Shown: positions 25,261 to 33,660 of the stretch, in pieces
Numbering within the stretch: position 1 is the stretch's first letter
Layout of the letters: each line of letters starts with the position of its first letter
Position numbers and translations under genes: made by a program
Notes under the pieces: model-generated
Told to the model about the DNA's origin: nothing
What the model saw: only the letters and a program-made list of their open reading frames with translations
Database searches by the model: none
Origin: Fulvimarina manganoxydans
GTDB taxonomy: Bacteria > Pseudomonadota > Alphaproteobacteria > Rhizobiales > Rhizobiaceae
Direction of reading: 5' to 3'
Assembly: GCF_900176465.1 (NCBI RefSeq)
Contig: NZ_FWXR01000028.1
Span: forward strand, 1 to 55,095
DNA: 55,095 nucleotides

Positions 25261-26043
25261 TCATTCGAACCCGACGCCAATCGAGCCGAGCGGCCCGAAA
25301 TCGGCGAAGATGACGTCGCCCGAGGCGATATCGACCGGCCGCGTGAAGGAGCCGCCGAGCACGATGTCGCCCTTCTTCAGTCCGCCGCCCAAGGGCGCCA
25401 GCTTGTTCACCAGCCAGGCGAGGCCCGCCGCGGGATGGCCCATCACGGCGGCCGAGACGCCCGATTCCTCGATGACCCCGTTCTGGGAGAGCGTTGCGGC
25501 GACCCAGCGCAGATCCACGTCGAAGGGGCGAATGGTGCGCCCTCCGAGAATGATCGCGCCGAAGGCGGCATTGTCGGCGATGGTGTCGACGATCTGTCGC
25601 GGCGTCTCGGTGCGATAGTCGATGACCTCCAGCGCGGGCTGGACGAATTCGGTGGCGCGCAACACGTCGTGGACCTGACAGCCCGCGCCGGCGAGATCCT
25701 CGCCCATGACGAAGGCGAGCTCCACCTCGAGCCGGGGCTTGATGAAGGTGCCGGCCTTGATGCGGGCCCCGTCATAATACAGCGCGTCGTCCAGGATGAC
25801 GCCGTAATCGGGCTCGGTCATCTTGGAGGCCTGCTGCATCGCGCGGCTGGTCAGGCCGATCTTACGGCCGACGATGGAAGCCCCTTGCGCGCTGCGCGCC
25901 TCGGCCCAGCGGCGCTGGACGTCATAGGCATCCTCGAGCGTCATGGCCGGCCATGTCCGCGAAGGCTGGGGACACACTTTCCGCGTCCGCTCCGCTTCGA
26001 GGATCGCCTCGGCGGCGCTCTGTCGTTCGGTCTCGCTCAACAT
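25261..26043 (-). CDS. hpaH: 2-oxohept-4-ene-1,7-dioate hydratase-like protein (HpaH/MhpD family)
   Basis: 260 residues, about the length of E. coli HpaH. Member of the fumarylacetoacetate hydrolase superfamily, hydratase branch: KIGLTSRAMQQASKMTEPDYG near residue 62 and the metal-binding LEVELAFVMGEDL near 105, then LGGRTIRPFDVDLRWV. It would add water to 2-oxohept-4-ene-1,7-dioate to give the substrate of the HpaI aldolase next to it. Seven bases separate it from the dioxygenase gene upstream. A related role on another 2-oxo-alkenoate cannot be excluded. Confidence 0.82.
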   Translation of the reverse strand: MLSETERQSAAEAILEAERTRKVCPQPSRTWPAMTLEDAYDVQRRWAEARSAQGASIVGRKIGLTSRAMQQASKMTEPDYGVILDDALYYDGARIKAGTFIKPRLEVELAFVMGEDLAGAGCQVHDVLRATEFVQPALEVIDYRTETPRQIVDTIADNAAFGAIILGGRTIRPFDVDLRWVAATLSQNGVIEESGVSAAVMGHPAAGLAWLVNKLAPLGGGLKKGDIVLGGSFTRPVDIASGDVIFADFGPLGSIGVGFE

Positions 26044-26050
26044 GGCGACC

Positions 26051-26944
26051 TCATTTGATCGGGGGGATCGGCAGGCGCGACGCGCCCGGCTCGAGCGTCA
26101 ATCTGTGTTCGAGGCTGTACCACTCGCCGATATCGCCCGCCGCCGGGTGCGGCTCGCTATGCTTGTCCAATTTGCCGATGAGGGCGGCGGTCACGCCGAA
26201 CTGGACGTCCGATGTCAGCGTCTCCGTCTCGTCCACATAGGTCTGGTTGATCAGCGTCTTGAACCCCGGCTTGTGGGCCAGGACATGGATATGGGCGGGG
26301 CGGTAGGGATGGCGGTTCTGCGCGTCGAGCAGCTTTCCGACGGTCGTATCGGTCGGGATCGGATAGCCGATGGGCTTGACAGAGGAAAAGCGCACGACGC
26401 CGTCCGGCCCGGTCAAAAACTTGCCGCGCAGATTGTATTCGGCCTGGCTCTCGTCCTGGTTCTCATAGAGCCCGACCGGGGAGGCGTGCCAGATGTCCAC
26501 CTCCAGTCCCTCGATCGGCTGACCTTGCTGGTCGACAAAGGTGAAATGACCGTCCAGCCGAGGGCCCGGCGTCGGCGAGCGCAGGATCGAGCCGCCATTT
26601 TCGGTGAGCGGCTGGTTCATCCGCCAGAAGGGGCCGAGCAGGGATTGCGTCGTCTCGGTGGCGCCGTGATCGCCATTGTTCAACAGGCAAACCAGGGTGG
26701 AGACCCCGAGCGAACCCGCCATCAACACGAATTCGTTGTGCCGCTCATCGGTCTGCTGCCCCATCGTGTTGAGGATCTTCGTCGCCTGCTGAAACTCTTC
26801 TTCCGTCAGGCCGACCTCGCGGATGAAGCCGTGCAAATGGGTGACGAGGCTGATCATGATCTCGCGCAGGCGCGGATCGGTGGTCTCTTCCATCACCTTC
26901 AGGACCGCCGGGGTCACCGCGGCCTCGTTCGCGATGATCGTCAT
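26051..26944 (-). CDS. intradiol ring-cleavage dioxygenase, hydroxyquinol 1,2-dioxygenase type
   Basis: 297 residues; ATG 26944 overlaps the aroQ stop (ATGA). The N-terminal 105 residues are the helical dimer domain of catechol/hydroxyquinol dioxygenases. The catalytic half has the non-heme Fe(III) ligands Tyr160 (VGLYENQD), Tyr194 (IGYPIPTD), His218 and His220 (YRPAHIHV). The wording RSPTPGP and [20 protein letters not shown] is typical of hydroxyquinol 1,2-dioxygenases, which open 1,2,4-trihydroxybenzene to maleylacetate, but catechol or a substituted catechol is possible. Its intradiol product would not feed the HpaH/HpaI enzymes encoded next, which belong to extradiol routes. Confidence 0.82.
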   Translation of the reverse strand: MTIIANEAAVTPAVLKVMEETTDPRLREIMISLVTHLHGFIREVGLTEEEFQQATKILNTMGQQTDERHNEFVLMAGSLGVSTLVCLLNNGDHGATETTQSLLGPFWRMNQPLTENGGSILRSPTPGPRLDGHFTFVDQQGQPIEGLEVDIWHASPVGLYENQDESQAEYNLRGKFLTGPDGVVRFSSVKPIGYPIPTDTTVGKLLDAQNRHPYRPAHIHVLAHKPGFKTLINQTYVDETETLTSDVQFGVTAALIGKLDKHSEPHPAAGDIGEWYSLEHRLTLEPGASRLPIPPIK

Positions 26945-27405
26945 GCGGGGGCTCCCTCGATCGGGGCGGGCCGGGTCCATCCGAGCTGGCAGATGCGGCG
27001 CACGGCGGCGGCATAGCCCTCGGTCCCGAGCCCCGCGATCACGCCATCCGCCCGGTGCGAGACATAGGAATGATGGCGGAAGGCCTCGCGCTTATGGACC
27101 TGGCTGATATGGACCTCGATCACGGGCGGATCATAGGTGTTCAAGGCGTCGAGGATGGCAACGGAGGTGTGAGTGAACGCGGCTGGATTGATGACGATGC
27201 CGCAAGTGGTTTCCCGCGCCGCGTGGATCCAGTCGATGATCTGACCCTCGTGGTTCGATTGCTGCAACTCTATTGCGTAGCCCTCGGCGCAGGCGGCCCG
27301 GCAGATGCGCTCGACATCCGCCAGCGTCTCGCGGCCATAGGTCTCGGGCTGACGCTGGCCGAGAAGATTGAGGTTCGGCCCGTTCAGAACGAGGATCGTC
27401 TTCAT
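26941..27405 (-). CDS. aroQ: type II 3-dehydroquinate dehydratase
   Basis: 154 residues with all the marks of the small dodecameric Aro[18 protein letters not shown] with catalytic Tyr23, [22 protein letters not shown], and [17 protein letters not shown] with catalytic His99 and Arg110. It interconverts 3-dehydroquinate and 3-dehydroshikimate. Here it overlaps both neighbours by four bases inside a catabolic operon with a shikimate dehydrogenase across the divergent promoter, so it probably serves quinate/shikimate breakdown rather than aromatic amino acid synthesis. Confidence 0.92.
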   Translation of the reverse strand: MKTILVLNGPNLNLLGQRQPETYGRETLADVERICRAACAEGYAIELQQSNHEGQIIDWIHAARETTCGIVINPAAFTHTSVAILDALNTYDPPVIEVHISQVHKREAFRHHSYVSHRADGVIAGLGTEGYAAAVRRICQLGWTRPAPIEGAPA

Positions 27406-28199
27406 TCCTGCACCTTTTTCAGTAGCGCCATGGTCGCCTGGTGGATCGCCCGTGCCCGCTCCAGCGGCGGCCGCGCGTCCAAGGTCGATGGCAGTTCGAT
27501 CGAGAGGACCGTGTGAGCCGGCAAGGCGCCGAGAAGATCGGCCAGCGGCAGGGCGCCCTCGCCTGGGATCAGCCGCTCGCCCCGCGCCTCGGTGATGAGG
27601 GCCTCGGTGCCGGTCGGGGCCCGATCCGGCGCGTCGCAGAGCTGCGCGGAGACGATGCGCTCCGGCGCCATGGCGGCGATCTCGGCGGGCGTTCCGCCGC
27701 AGCGACTATGATGCAGCGCGTCGACCAGATAGCCGGCATTGGCCGCGCCGCTCTCTTCGATCAGGTCGAGGCAGGCCTTGGGGCTGTCGATCCCGCGCCA
27801 GGCCATGCATTCGATGTCGACGCCAAGGCCGCGCTGGGCCGCGAGGTCGCAGAGTTGCGCGAAGCGTTCGGGCAGGCGCTCGAAGCGATCGGCGCAGGTG
27901 TTGATGCGCTCACCGCCCAAGGCCGCCGCCGCGTCCATCGCCGGGATCAGGGTCTCGGGTCGAAGATCTTCGTCGATCACCACGGTCTCGATATCGTAAA
28001 GGCCGATATCCTCGCCCGCCATGACGCGCTGAAGCTCTCTTTGCCCGGCCGCGTCCGGCAGCCAGTGAAGCGCGCCCGGCGCGACGGGATGAAAGCGAAG
28101 CCCGACGAAATTGAAACCGGCGGCGCGGGCAAGCCGCACCAGATCCGCCGGGGGCAGGGACAGAAAGGTGAAATGGCCGAGGCCGAGAGGACGGTTCAT
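27402..28199 (-). CDS. TIM-barrel sugar isomerase/epimerase-like protein, possible 3-dehydroshikimate dehydratase
   Basis: 265 residues; ATG 28199 overlaps the GntR stop (ATGA). Xylose-isomerase-like TIM barrel with metal-ligand candidates spaced as in the family: Glu in IETVVIDED, Glu in [10 protein letters not shown], His in [10 protein letters not shown] and Glu in SIELPSTLD. Bacterial 3-dehydroshikimate dehydratases (AsbF/QuiC type) share this fold and convert 3-dehydroshikimate to protocatechuate. Placed between aroQ and a regulator, with aroE divergent, that reaction would link quinate/shikimate to ring cleavage. The fold alone does not prove it; a sugar or inositol isomerase is an alternative. 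Confidence 0.7.
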   Translation of the reverse strand: MNRPLGLGHFTFLSLPPADLVRLARAAGFNFVGLRFHPVAPGALHWLPDAAGQRELQRVMAGEDIGLYDIETVVIDEDLRPETLIPAMDAAAALGGERINTCADRFERLPERFAQLCDLAAQRGLGVDIECMAWRGIDSPKACLDLIEESGAANAGYLVDALHHSRCGGTPAEIAAMAPERIVSAQLCDAPDRAPTGTEALITEARGERLIPGEGALPLADLLGALPAHTVLSIELPSTLDARPPLERARAIHQATMALLKKVQE

Positions 28200-28900
28200 G
28201 ACGCGTCCTTCGGCAGGGCGGCGGCGATGAGGTGCCGCAGATTGTTCGTCGAGCGCTCGATATGGCCCGTCAACAGGCTGGCCGCCCGATCCGCCTGGCG
28301 CGCCACGGCGGCCTCGGCGATGGCGGTGTGCTCCTCGATCACTTCGCGCTGAATCCGCACCGCCTTGAGATAGATATGGCGATATCGGTCGTTCATGCTG
28401 ACGAGCGAATGGTGGATTTTGAGAAGCAGCGGCATGTCGCAGCGCTTGATCAGGGTCAGGTGGAAGGCGTTGTTCGCGCTTTCCCACTCCGAAAGACTGC
28501 CGGGATCGCCCGGAATGCGGTCGGTCTTGTTCAGGCGATGCAGGGCGCCCATGACGTCCGCCTCCCAATCCAGCCCGCCATTCTCGATCGATTTGCGCAG
28601 AGCATAGGGTTCGAGCTCCACACGCAGCGCCGAGACCTCGTTGAGATTGGCGAGCGAGATCGGGGCGACCGTGTAGCCCTTCTGTGCCGCGACCTCGATC
28701 AAGCCTTCGGCGACGAGCCGGGTCACCGCCTCGCGCAAAGGCGACAGGCCCACATCCATCTGGGTGCGCAGGCTGTCGAGGTTCAGGCGCGAACCCGGCG
28801 CGAGCGTTCCATGCAGAATATCCTCACGCAGGACCGCCTCGATCCGATGGGCGATCGTCGCCTTGCCGGCAGGCCTTTGCAGCAGATCGAACACGCTCAT
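28196..28900 (-). CDS. GntR-family (FCD) regulator of the aromatic operon
   Basis: 234 residues from ATG 28900, preceded by GGGAGAAG. The N-terminal 80 residues are the GntR winged helix (IAHRIEAVLREDILHGTLAP, then LSPLREAVTRLVAEGLIEV). The rest is an all-helical FCD ligand domain with the three His/Asp-type metal-site residues likely in AFHLTLIK and IAEAAVARQADRAASLLTGH. First gene of the leftward six-gene operon and divergent from aroE, so it is likely an autoregulated repressor relieved by a pathway compound. Confidence 0.88.
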   Translation of the reverse strand: MSVFDLLQRPAGKATIAHRIEAVLREDILHGTLAPGSRLNLDSLRTQMDVGLSPLREAVTRLVAEGLIEVAAQKGYTVAPISLANLNEVSALRVELEPYALRKSIENGGLDWEADVMGALHRLNKTDRIPGDPGSLSEWESANNAFHLTLIKRCDMPLLLKIHHSLVSMNDRYRHIYLKAVRIQREVIEEHTAIAEAAVARQADRAASLLTGHIERSTNNLRHLIAAALPKDAS

Positions 28901-29342
28901 GAGCTTCTCCCGTGGAAGGAGGGATAGCGCCGGTGATGGATCGATGTAAAGCAGGCAAACAGATTTCTTACGCAAAAATCGATTTCTCTCGACGCATCGG
29001 CCGATCCGTCCTAACAGGGGCAAAGAGGGATCGGCCGCGCCATGGGAAGCGAGGACGGGCGAACCCCATCGGGAGGACGAAGAATGCGTTGTCAGATCAC
29101 CCGCCGCGCCAGGCCGGCAGCGCAAGCGGACCCGGACACCCCGGCGAGGGCCCTTCGCATGAGCGCTGCCGACAAGGGCGCGATCGCCCAACGCCGGACA
29201 GCGCTTTGCCGGCTGGCCGGGGCACTTGAAGCTGCCTGAAGCCGCCACGCGACACCCCAGCCGTTCGAGCTTGCCTTCGCCGAATGCCGCGCCCTTCGCG
29301 GCTTTGGCCAGGGCGGCCAAGGAAAGAGAAGGACCACCTCTA
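28901..29342. other. divergent control region between gntR and aroE
   Basis: 442 bp. The gntR-proximal 100 bp (28930-29000) is AT-richer than the rest and holds two similar segments AGATTTCTT and CGATTTCTC about 20 bp apart, possible operator half-sites. The remainder is open in several frames without a believable product. Confidence 0.4.
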
Positions 29343-30176
29343 GTGATCTCAGGCAAAACCCGCCTCATCGCCCATCTCGGCTATCCGACCGAGTCCTTTC
29401 GGGCCCCGATGATCTACAATCCCTATTTCGAGAAGCACGGCATCGATGCGGTCGTCGTGCCGATGGGCTGTAAGGCGGAGGACTATCCGGACTTCCTGCG
29501 ACTGACCTTCCGCCTCTCCAATATCCATGGCGCGCTGGTGACGATGCCGCACAAGGTCACGACCATGGCGCTCTTGGACGAGGCCAGCACCACGGCGCGC
29601 GTCGCCGGCTCATGCAATGCCGTCCGTCTCGGCTCCGACGGGCAACTGGTCGGCGATCAGTTCGACGGCGAGGGCTTCGTGCGGGGCGCTCTGCGAAAGG
29701 GGGCGGTGCTGACGGGTGCCCGGGTTCTTGTGGTGGGGTCTGGCGGCGTCGGCTCGGCGATCGCCGCCTCGCTCGCCGCGGCCGGGGTGGGCGAGCTGGC
29801 CGTCTTCGACAACCACCAATCCACGATGGACGCCTTCGCGGACCGGCTCAGCCAGCACTATCCCGCATTGACCGTATCCGCCGGCTCGAAGGACCCGGAC
29901 GGTTTCGACGTGGTGGTGAATGCGACGCCGCTCGGCATGGCCGAGGGCGATCCCTTGCCGATGGACGTCACCCGCATCGCGCCTTCGACCTTTGTCGGCG
30001 AGGTGGTGATGAAGCAGGAGATCACACCGTTCCTGGCCGCCGTCCGTGAACGCGGATGCGCCTTCCAGGTCGGCACGGACATGCTCTTCGAGCAGATCCC
30101 GGCCTATCTCGAATTCTTCGGCTTTCGCACGACAACCGCCGAGGAACTGCGGGCGGTGGCCCGGATCGCCTATTAG
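29343..30176 (+). CDS. aroE: shikimate dehydrogenase family protein (quinate/shikimate dehydrogenase)
   Basis: 277 residues from a GTG at 29343 with AAGGA about ten bases upstream; the frame is open further upstream but codes nothing typical. N-terminal substrate domain with HLGYPTESFRAPMIYN, where the usual Ser-x-Ser is replaced, and the catalytic Lys in VTMPHKVTTMALLD; NAD(P) domain with VVGSGGVGSAIAASLAAAG near residue 125, then VVNATPLGM. It oxidises shikimate (or quinate) in catabolic settings. The glycine-rich loop lacks a clear basic cluster after it (VFDNHQST), which suggests NAD rather than NADP, as in quinate/shikimate catabolic enzymes. Confidence 0.82.
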   Translation: MISGKTRLIAHLGYPTESFRAPMIYNPYFEKHGIDAVVVPMGCKAEDYPDFLRLTFRLSNIHGALVTMPHKVTTMALLDEASTTARVAGSCNAVRLGSDGQLVGDQFDGEGFVRGALRKGAVLTGARVLVVGSGGVGSAIAASLAAAGVGELAVFDNHQSTMDAFADRLSQHYPALTVSAGSKDPDGFDVVVNATPLGMAEGDPLPMDVTRIAPSTFVGEVVMKQEITPFLAAVRERGCAFQVGTDMLFEQIPAYLEFFGFRTTTAEELRAVARIAY

Positions 30177-30382
30177 ATTTCACGCGTCATTCCACCGATG
30201 ATCGCTGTGTCTGCGGGGCTTCAAGGTCAAAAGCGAACCCTCGGCAGTTCGTGATCCTTTCGCTCGAAGGAGGATCAAGAGCCGGAGATGGACGCTTGGG
30301 CTTCTTCACCGCGAGCAGAAGTGCCGCCTTCGATACGCTCAAGAGGACGCCTCGAGGCGCCCCCGCGATGTGTGAATTGGGT

Positions 30383-30401
30383 GGCGCCTAAAAGGGGCGC
30401 C
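30383..30401. terminator. hairpin between aroE and the nucleotidase gene
   Basis: GGCGCC, a TAAAAGG loop and GGCGCC form a strong stem in the 286-bp gap between convergent genes. It has no T-run on either side. The rest of the gap shows nothing else. Confidence 0.35.
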
Positions 30402-30462
30402 GACGGGGGCGAGCGGCCAACGGCCGTGACACGTCCGCCCCACGCCAATCCTTGGTCGGACC

Positions 30463-32064
30463 TCAGTTCGCCTCGGTGATGCGCCCGTCCGTATAGGGCT
30501 GATAGGGCGCGCTGTCCTTGGCGAGATAGTCGGCGACGACATCTTCGAGCGCCGGGCCGTAATCATAGGCGTCCGTGCCGTTTTCGGCAAAAACGGAATA
30601 GCCGTCGCCGCCCGAGCGCATGTAGTTGTTGGAGACGACGAGATAGGTCTTGTCCGGGTCGAGTGGCACGAATTCGCCCTTCTCGTCGACCATCACGTCA
30701 CCGATCCGGCTGCCCGGCTCGGCCGTTTTCGACCAAGTGTATTTCAGCCCTGCCACCTGCGGAAAGCGCCCAGCGCCCTCCTCGACCTGGCTGACACCGT
30801 TTTCCAGCGCCGCCTTCACGTCGGAGCCCTTCAGCTTGAAGGTCGAAAGCGTATTCTGGAAGGGCAGGACCGTCAGCACTTCGCCCATGGTGACATCGCC
30901 CTGATCGATCGAGGCGCGCAGGCCGCCGCCATTGACGATGGCGATTTCGGTGCCTTGATCCTTGACCCGGTCGAGCATGGCGTCGGCGACGAGATTGCCC
31001 ATCTCGCATTCGCCGGCCCGGCAGGTCTCGCGCGATCCGTCGATCGGCGCGGCGCTGGCGGCGACGACCTTCCTGCGGATCTCCTCGAGCGGCTTGCCAA
31101 GCTCGGCCACCCGCGACTTCAGCGTCGGGTCCTCGGCGATCGAGCCGTCCAGCAGGATCGGCTCGCCGCTGGCGGCGGTGACATTGCCGTCGTCGTCGAA
31201 GGTGACGTCCAGTTTGCCGAGATATTTGCCATAGGCATAGACCTGAACGATCGGCACCTCATGGCCGTCGGGGCCCTTCACCAAGGTCGGGTATGGGCCT
31301 TCGGCCTTATCGTCGGTGTTCGACAAAAGCGTGTGCGAGTGCCCGCCGACGATCACGTCGATGCCGGCGACTTCCCTGGCGATGCGCTGATCCACCGTGT
31401 AGCCGGAATGGCTGAGGACGATGATCTTGTCGACGCCCTGATCTTCAAGCGCCTTCACCTCGCGGCGGGTCGCCTCGACCGGGTCGGTGAATGTGATGGC
31501 CTTGCCGGGGCTGGAGAGTTCGGCATTGTCCTCGGGCGTCAGGCCGATAATGCCGATCTTCTCGCCCTTCTTTTCGATGATTGTGGTGGCTTCGACACCA
31601 TCGGCCAGCTGGGCCTCGCCGGACAGATCGGCATTGGCGAGGAGCAGGGGAACGTCCACCGCCTTGGCGAAGTTCGCCAGCACCTCCGGGCCATCGTCGA
31701 ATTCGTGATTGCCGACCGCCATGGCCTCATAGCCCATGGTGTTCATCATCTCGGCCGCCGCCTTGCCCTTGTAATAGCTGTAGAACAGCGAGCCCTGGAA
31801 CTGATCGCCGCCATCGAGAAGGATCGGGTTCTCGGCCGCTTCGCGCGCGGTTTCGATGGCGGTCAGAAGCCGGGCCGATCCGCCGAAACAGGCGTTCTCC
31901 GCTAGATCCTCTTCCCCGCAGGTCGAATCATATTTGTTGATCGGTTCGATGCGGGAGTGGATGTCGTTGGTGTGGAGGATGGTCAGCTTATATTCGGCCG
32001 CTGCGGGGAGCGTCGTCAGCGCTGTCAAGGCGAGCGCAGCGGCTGTCAAACGGGCATAGATCAT
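30463..32064 (-). CDS. periplasmic 5'-nucleotidase / UDP-sugar hydrolase family protein
   Basis: 533 residues from ATG 32064, with GAGGG eight bases upstream. Signal peptide about 1-22 (LTAAALALTALTTLPAAAE). The metallophosphatase domain (25-310) has all dimetal motifs: LHTNDIHSRIEP, GGDQFQGS, GNHEFDDG and GGHSHTLL. The C-terminal nucleotidase domain (340-520) has NGGGLRASIDQG and NNYMRSGGDGYSVF, the substrate-stacking region. Such enzymes release phosphate and nucleosides from external nucleotides. Cysteines at about 27-36 after the signal (STCGEEDLAENACFGG) suggest a disulfide. Transcribed alone. Confidence 0.9.
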   Translation of the reverse strand: MIYARLTAAALALTALTTLPAAAEYKLTILHTNDIHSRIEPINKYDSTCGEEDLAENACFGGSARLLTAIETAREAAENPILLDGGDQFQGSLFYSYYKGKAAAEMMNTMGYEAMAVGNHEFDDGPEVLANFAKAVDVPLLLANADLSGEAQLADGVEATTIIEKKGEKIGIIGLTPEDNAELSSPGKAITFTDPVEATRREVKALEDQGVDKIIVLSHSGYTVDQRIAREVAGIDVIVGGHSHTLLSNTDDKAEGPYPTLVKGPDGHEVPIVQVYAYGKYLGKLDVTFDDDGNVTAASGEPILLDGSIAEDPTLKSRVAELGKPLEEIRRKVVAASAAPIDGSRETCRAGECEMGNLVADAMLDRVKDQGTEIAIVNGGGLRASIDQGDVTMGEVLTVLPFQNTLSTFKLKGSDVKAALENGVSQVEEGAGRFPQVAGLKYTWSKTAEPGSRIGDVMVDEKGEFVPLDPDKTYLVVSNNYMRSGGDGYSVFAENGTDAYDYGPALEDVVADYLAKDSAPYQPYTDGRITEAN

Positions 32065-32160
32065 CACATATCCCTCGTCGATCGGCGGGGTAGAGGTCCC
32101 GGCATCCTGGCTCTTTGTAGCCTCCGCCCGAAGCAAACGGAATAGCGCTTGGCGCGCCGA

Positions 32161-32210
32161 GAGCGCCGGGGCGAAAAAGTGGGTACCGGTTTTTCGATCA
32201 ACCCGGCGCG
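32161..32210 (+). repeat. dispersed palindromic repeat, family 1, copy 3
   Basis: GAGCGCCGGGGCGAAAAAGT followed by GGGTACCGGTTTTTCGATCA and ACCCGGCGCG. Same element as at 24315-24354 and, inverted, 14737-14771. The stretch after it (32220-32290) repeats AGCGCCGAGCG and GGCGCTCTCGGCGCT and can fold on itself. Confidence 0.6.
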
Positions 32211-32376
32211 TTATCGAGGAATTAAAAAGCGCCGAGCGATCCTGATCTATCGCCCGGCGCTCTCGGCGCTCCAACTGGCTCCTCCGGTATGATCCGTCGG
32301 CGAGACGATGTGTGAAGGGCGCAGAATCCCCAGGTGAGCCTTCCGCAGACGCGAAGTTGGCAGCGAGCCCGAAAGG

Positions 32377-33660
32377 TCAGCGCCCGCTGAAAAGCCGCGT
32401 CGGAAGACCGTGGTTCACGGTCGCTCCGAGTTCGTACCAGGCGCCGCGAAGGCTGCGGAAGCGCTCTGAATGACGGGTCTGGACGGGGAGCGGGATGGCC
32501 TCGGGCCGGTTCTCAAGCAACGCCTCCGCGGCGGTGGTGCCGATGACGGTTCCCGGCGCGATGCCGCGCCCGGAATAGCCGAAGGCGGCATAGGCCGAGG
32601 GGCCGAATTCGATGAGTTTGGGAATGTGGTCGCTGGTCATGGCAATGAAGCCCTGCCACGCAAAGTCGAAGCTGAGGTCGCCGAACTCTGGAAAGATGCT
32701 CCGCAGTTTGCGGCGCGCCCAGTTTGCGTGGATCGGGGCGCCAAGCCCCGCCGCATTGCCGACCCCGCCGATGATCATCCGGCCTGCCTTGTCGAGCCGG
32801 AAGGAGGACATGACCAGCGCCGTGTCCCAGCATCCCTCGCCGCCGGCAAGAACGCGTTCACGCATCGCGGGACTGAGCGGTTCTGTGGCGAACTGGCTGT
32901 AGCCGACCTTCACATAGTGCGGGGTCTCGATCCCCATGAGCTCGCGATGATAGGCATTGGTTGCCAGAAGCAGCGCCTTCGCCGTCACCCTGTGGCCGTT
33001 GGCATGGACGATCCAGACGCCATCGCCGCGCTCGATGCGGGTCACCGGCGAGGCGACATGGAGCCGCGTACCCGCCTCGACGGCCGCGCGGGCAAGCCCG
33101 GTGGCATAGGCGCGGGGCTGGATGGTCCCGGCGCGCGGATCGAGAAGCGCGCCGTGAAAGGCTTGGCTCCCCGTTCGCTTGGCGGTTTCGGCGGCATCGA
33201 TGAGCCGAAGCGGCGCGCCGATCCGGTTGCCCTGCCGGCAGCGTTTTTCAAGTTCCGCAAAACCGGCGGGGGAATGGGCGAGATGAAGCGTGCCGCCCCG
33301 CGTCGCCTCGCAATCGATGCCGTAAGTCTCGATCCGCTCGAAGACGGTGCGCGGCCCTTCGCCGAGCGCCGACAGAAGGCGGCTCCCCGCCGCCTCGCCC
33401 ATGGCCGAGATGACATCCTCCGGCGGCAGCCAGAGGCCGGCATTGACGAGGCCGACATTGCGGCCCGACCCGCCATAGGAGACGGTTTCAGCCTCCAGGA
33501 GAACCACGGAGGCCCCGCGCCGCGAGGCTTCGAGCGAGGCGGAACTGCCCGTGAACCCGGCGCCGATCACAACGAGATCGGCTTGCGTATCGGCGGCGAG
33601 AGGCCGGCTCTCCACACGCTCGCGGCAGGAATCGGTCCAGAGGTTCTTCGTGGCGCTCAT
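32377..33660 (-). CDS. DAO-family FAD oxidoreductase, possible L-pipecolate oxidase
   Basis: 427 residues. The FAD-binding GAGFTG motif sits at about 33 (LVVIGAGFTGSSASLEASRR) with the acidic end of the fold in VVLLEAETVSYGGSGRN. The C-terminal RGIAPGTVIGTTAAEALL closes the FAD site. Length and domain plan match AmaA, the L-pipecolate oxidase of Pseudomonas putida (about 428 residues), and gamma-glutamylputrescine oxidase-like enzymes. The start overlaps the aminotransferase stop by four bases, and amaB and hglS lie upstream on the same strand, which favours a lysine-pathway substrate such as pipecolate. Sequence alone cannot separate the amine and imino-acid oxidases of this group. Confidence 0.65.
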   Translation of the reverse strand: MSATKNLWTDSCRERVESRPLAADTQADLVVIGAGFTGSSASLEASRRGASVVLLEAETVSYGGSGRNVGLVNAGLWLPPEDVISAMGEAAGSRLLSALGEGPRTVFERIETYGIDCEATRGGTLHLAHSPAGFAELEKRCRQGNRIGAPLRLIDAAETAKRTGSQAFHGALLDPRAGTIQPRAYATGLARAAVEAGTRLHVASPVTRIERGDGVWIVHANGHRVTAKALLLATNAYHRELMGIETPHYVKVGYSQFATEPLSPAMRERVLAGGEGCWDTALVMSSFRLDKAGRMIIGGVGNAAGLGAPIHANWARRKLRSIFPEFGDLSFDFAWQGFIAMTSDHIPKLIEFGPSAYAAFGYSGRGIAPGTVIGTTAAEALLENRPEAIPLPVQTRHSERFRSLRGAWYELGATVNHGLPTRLFSGR

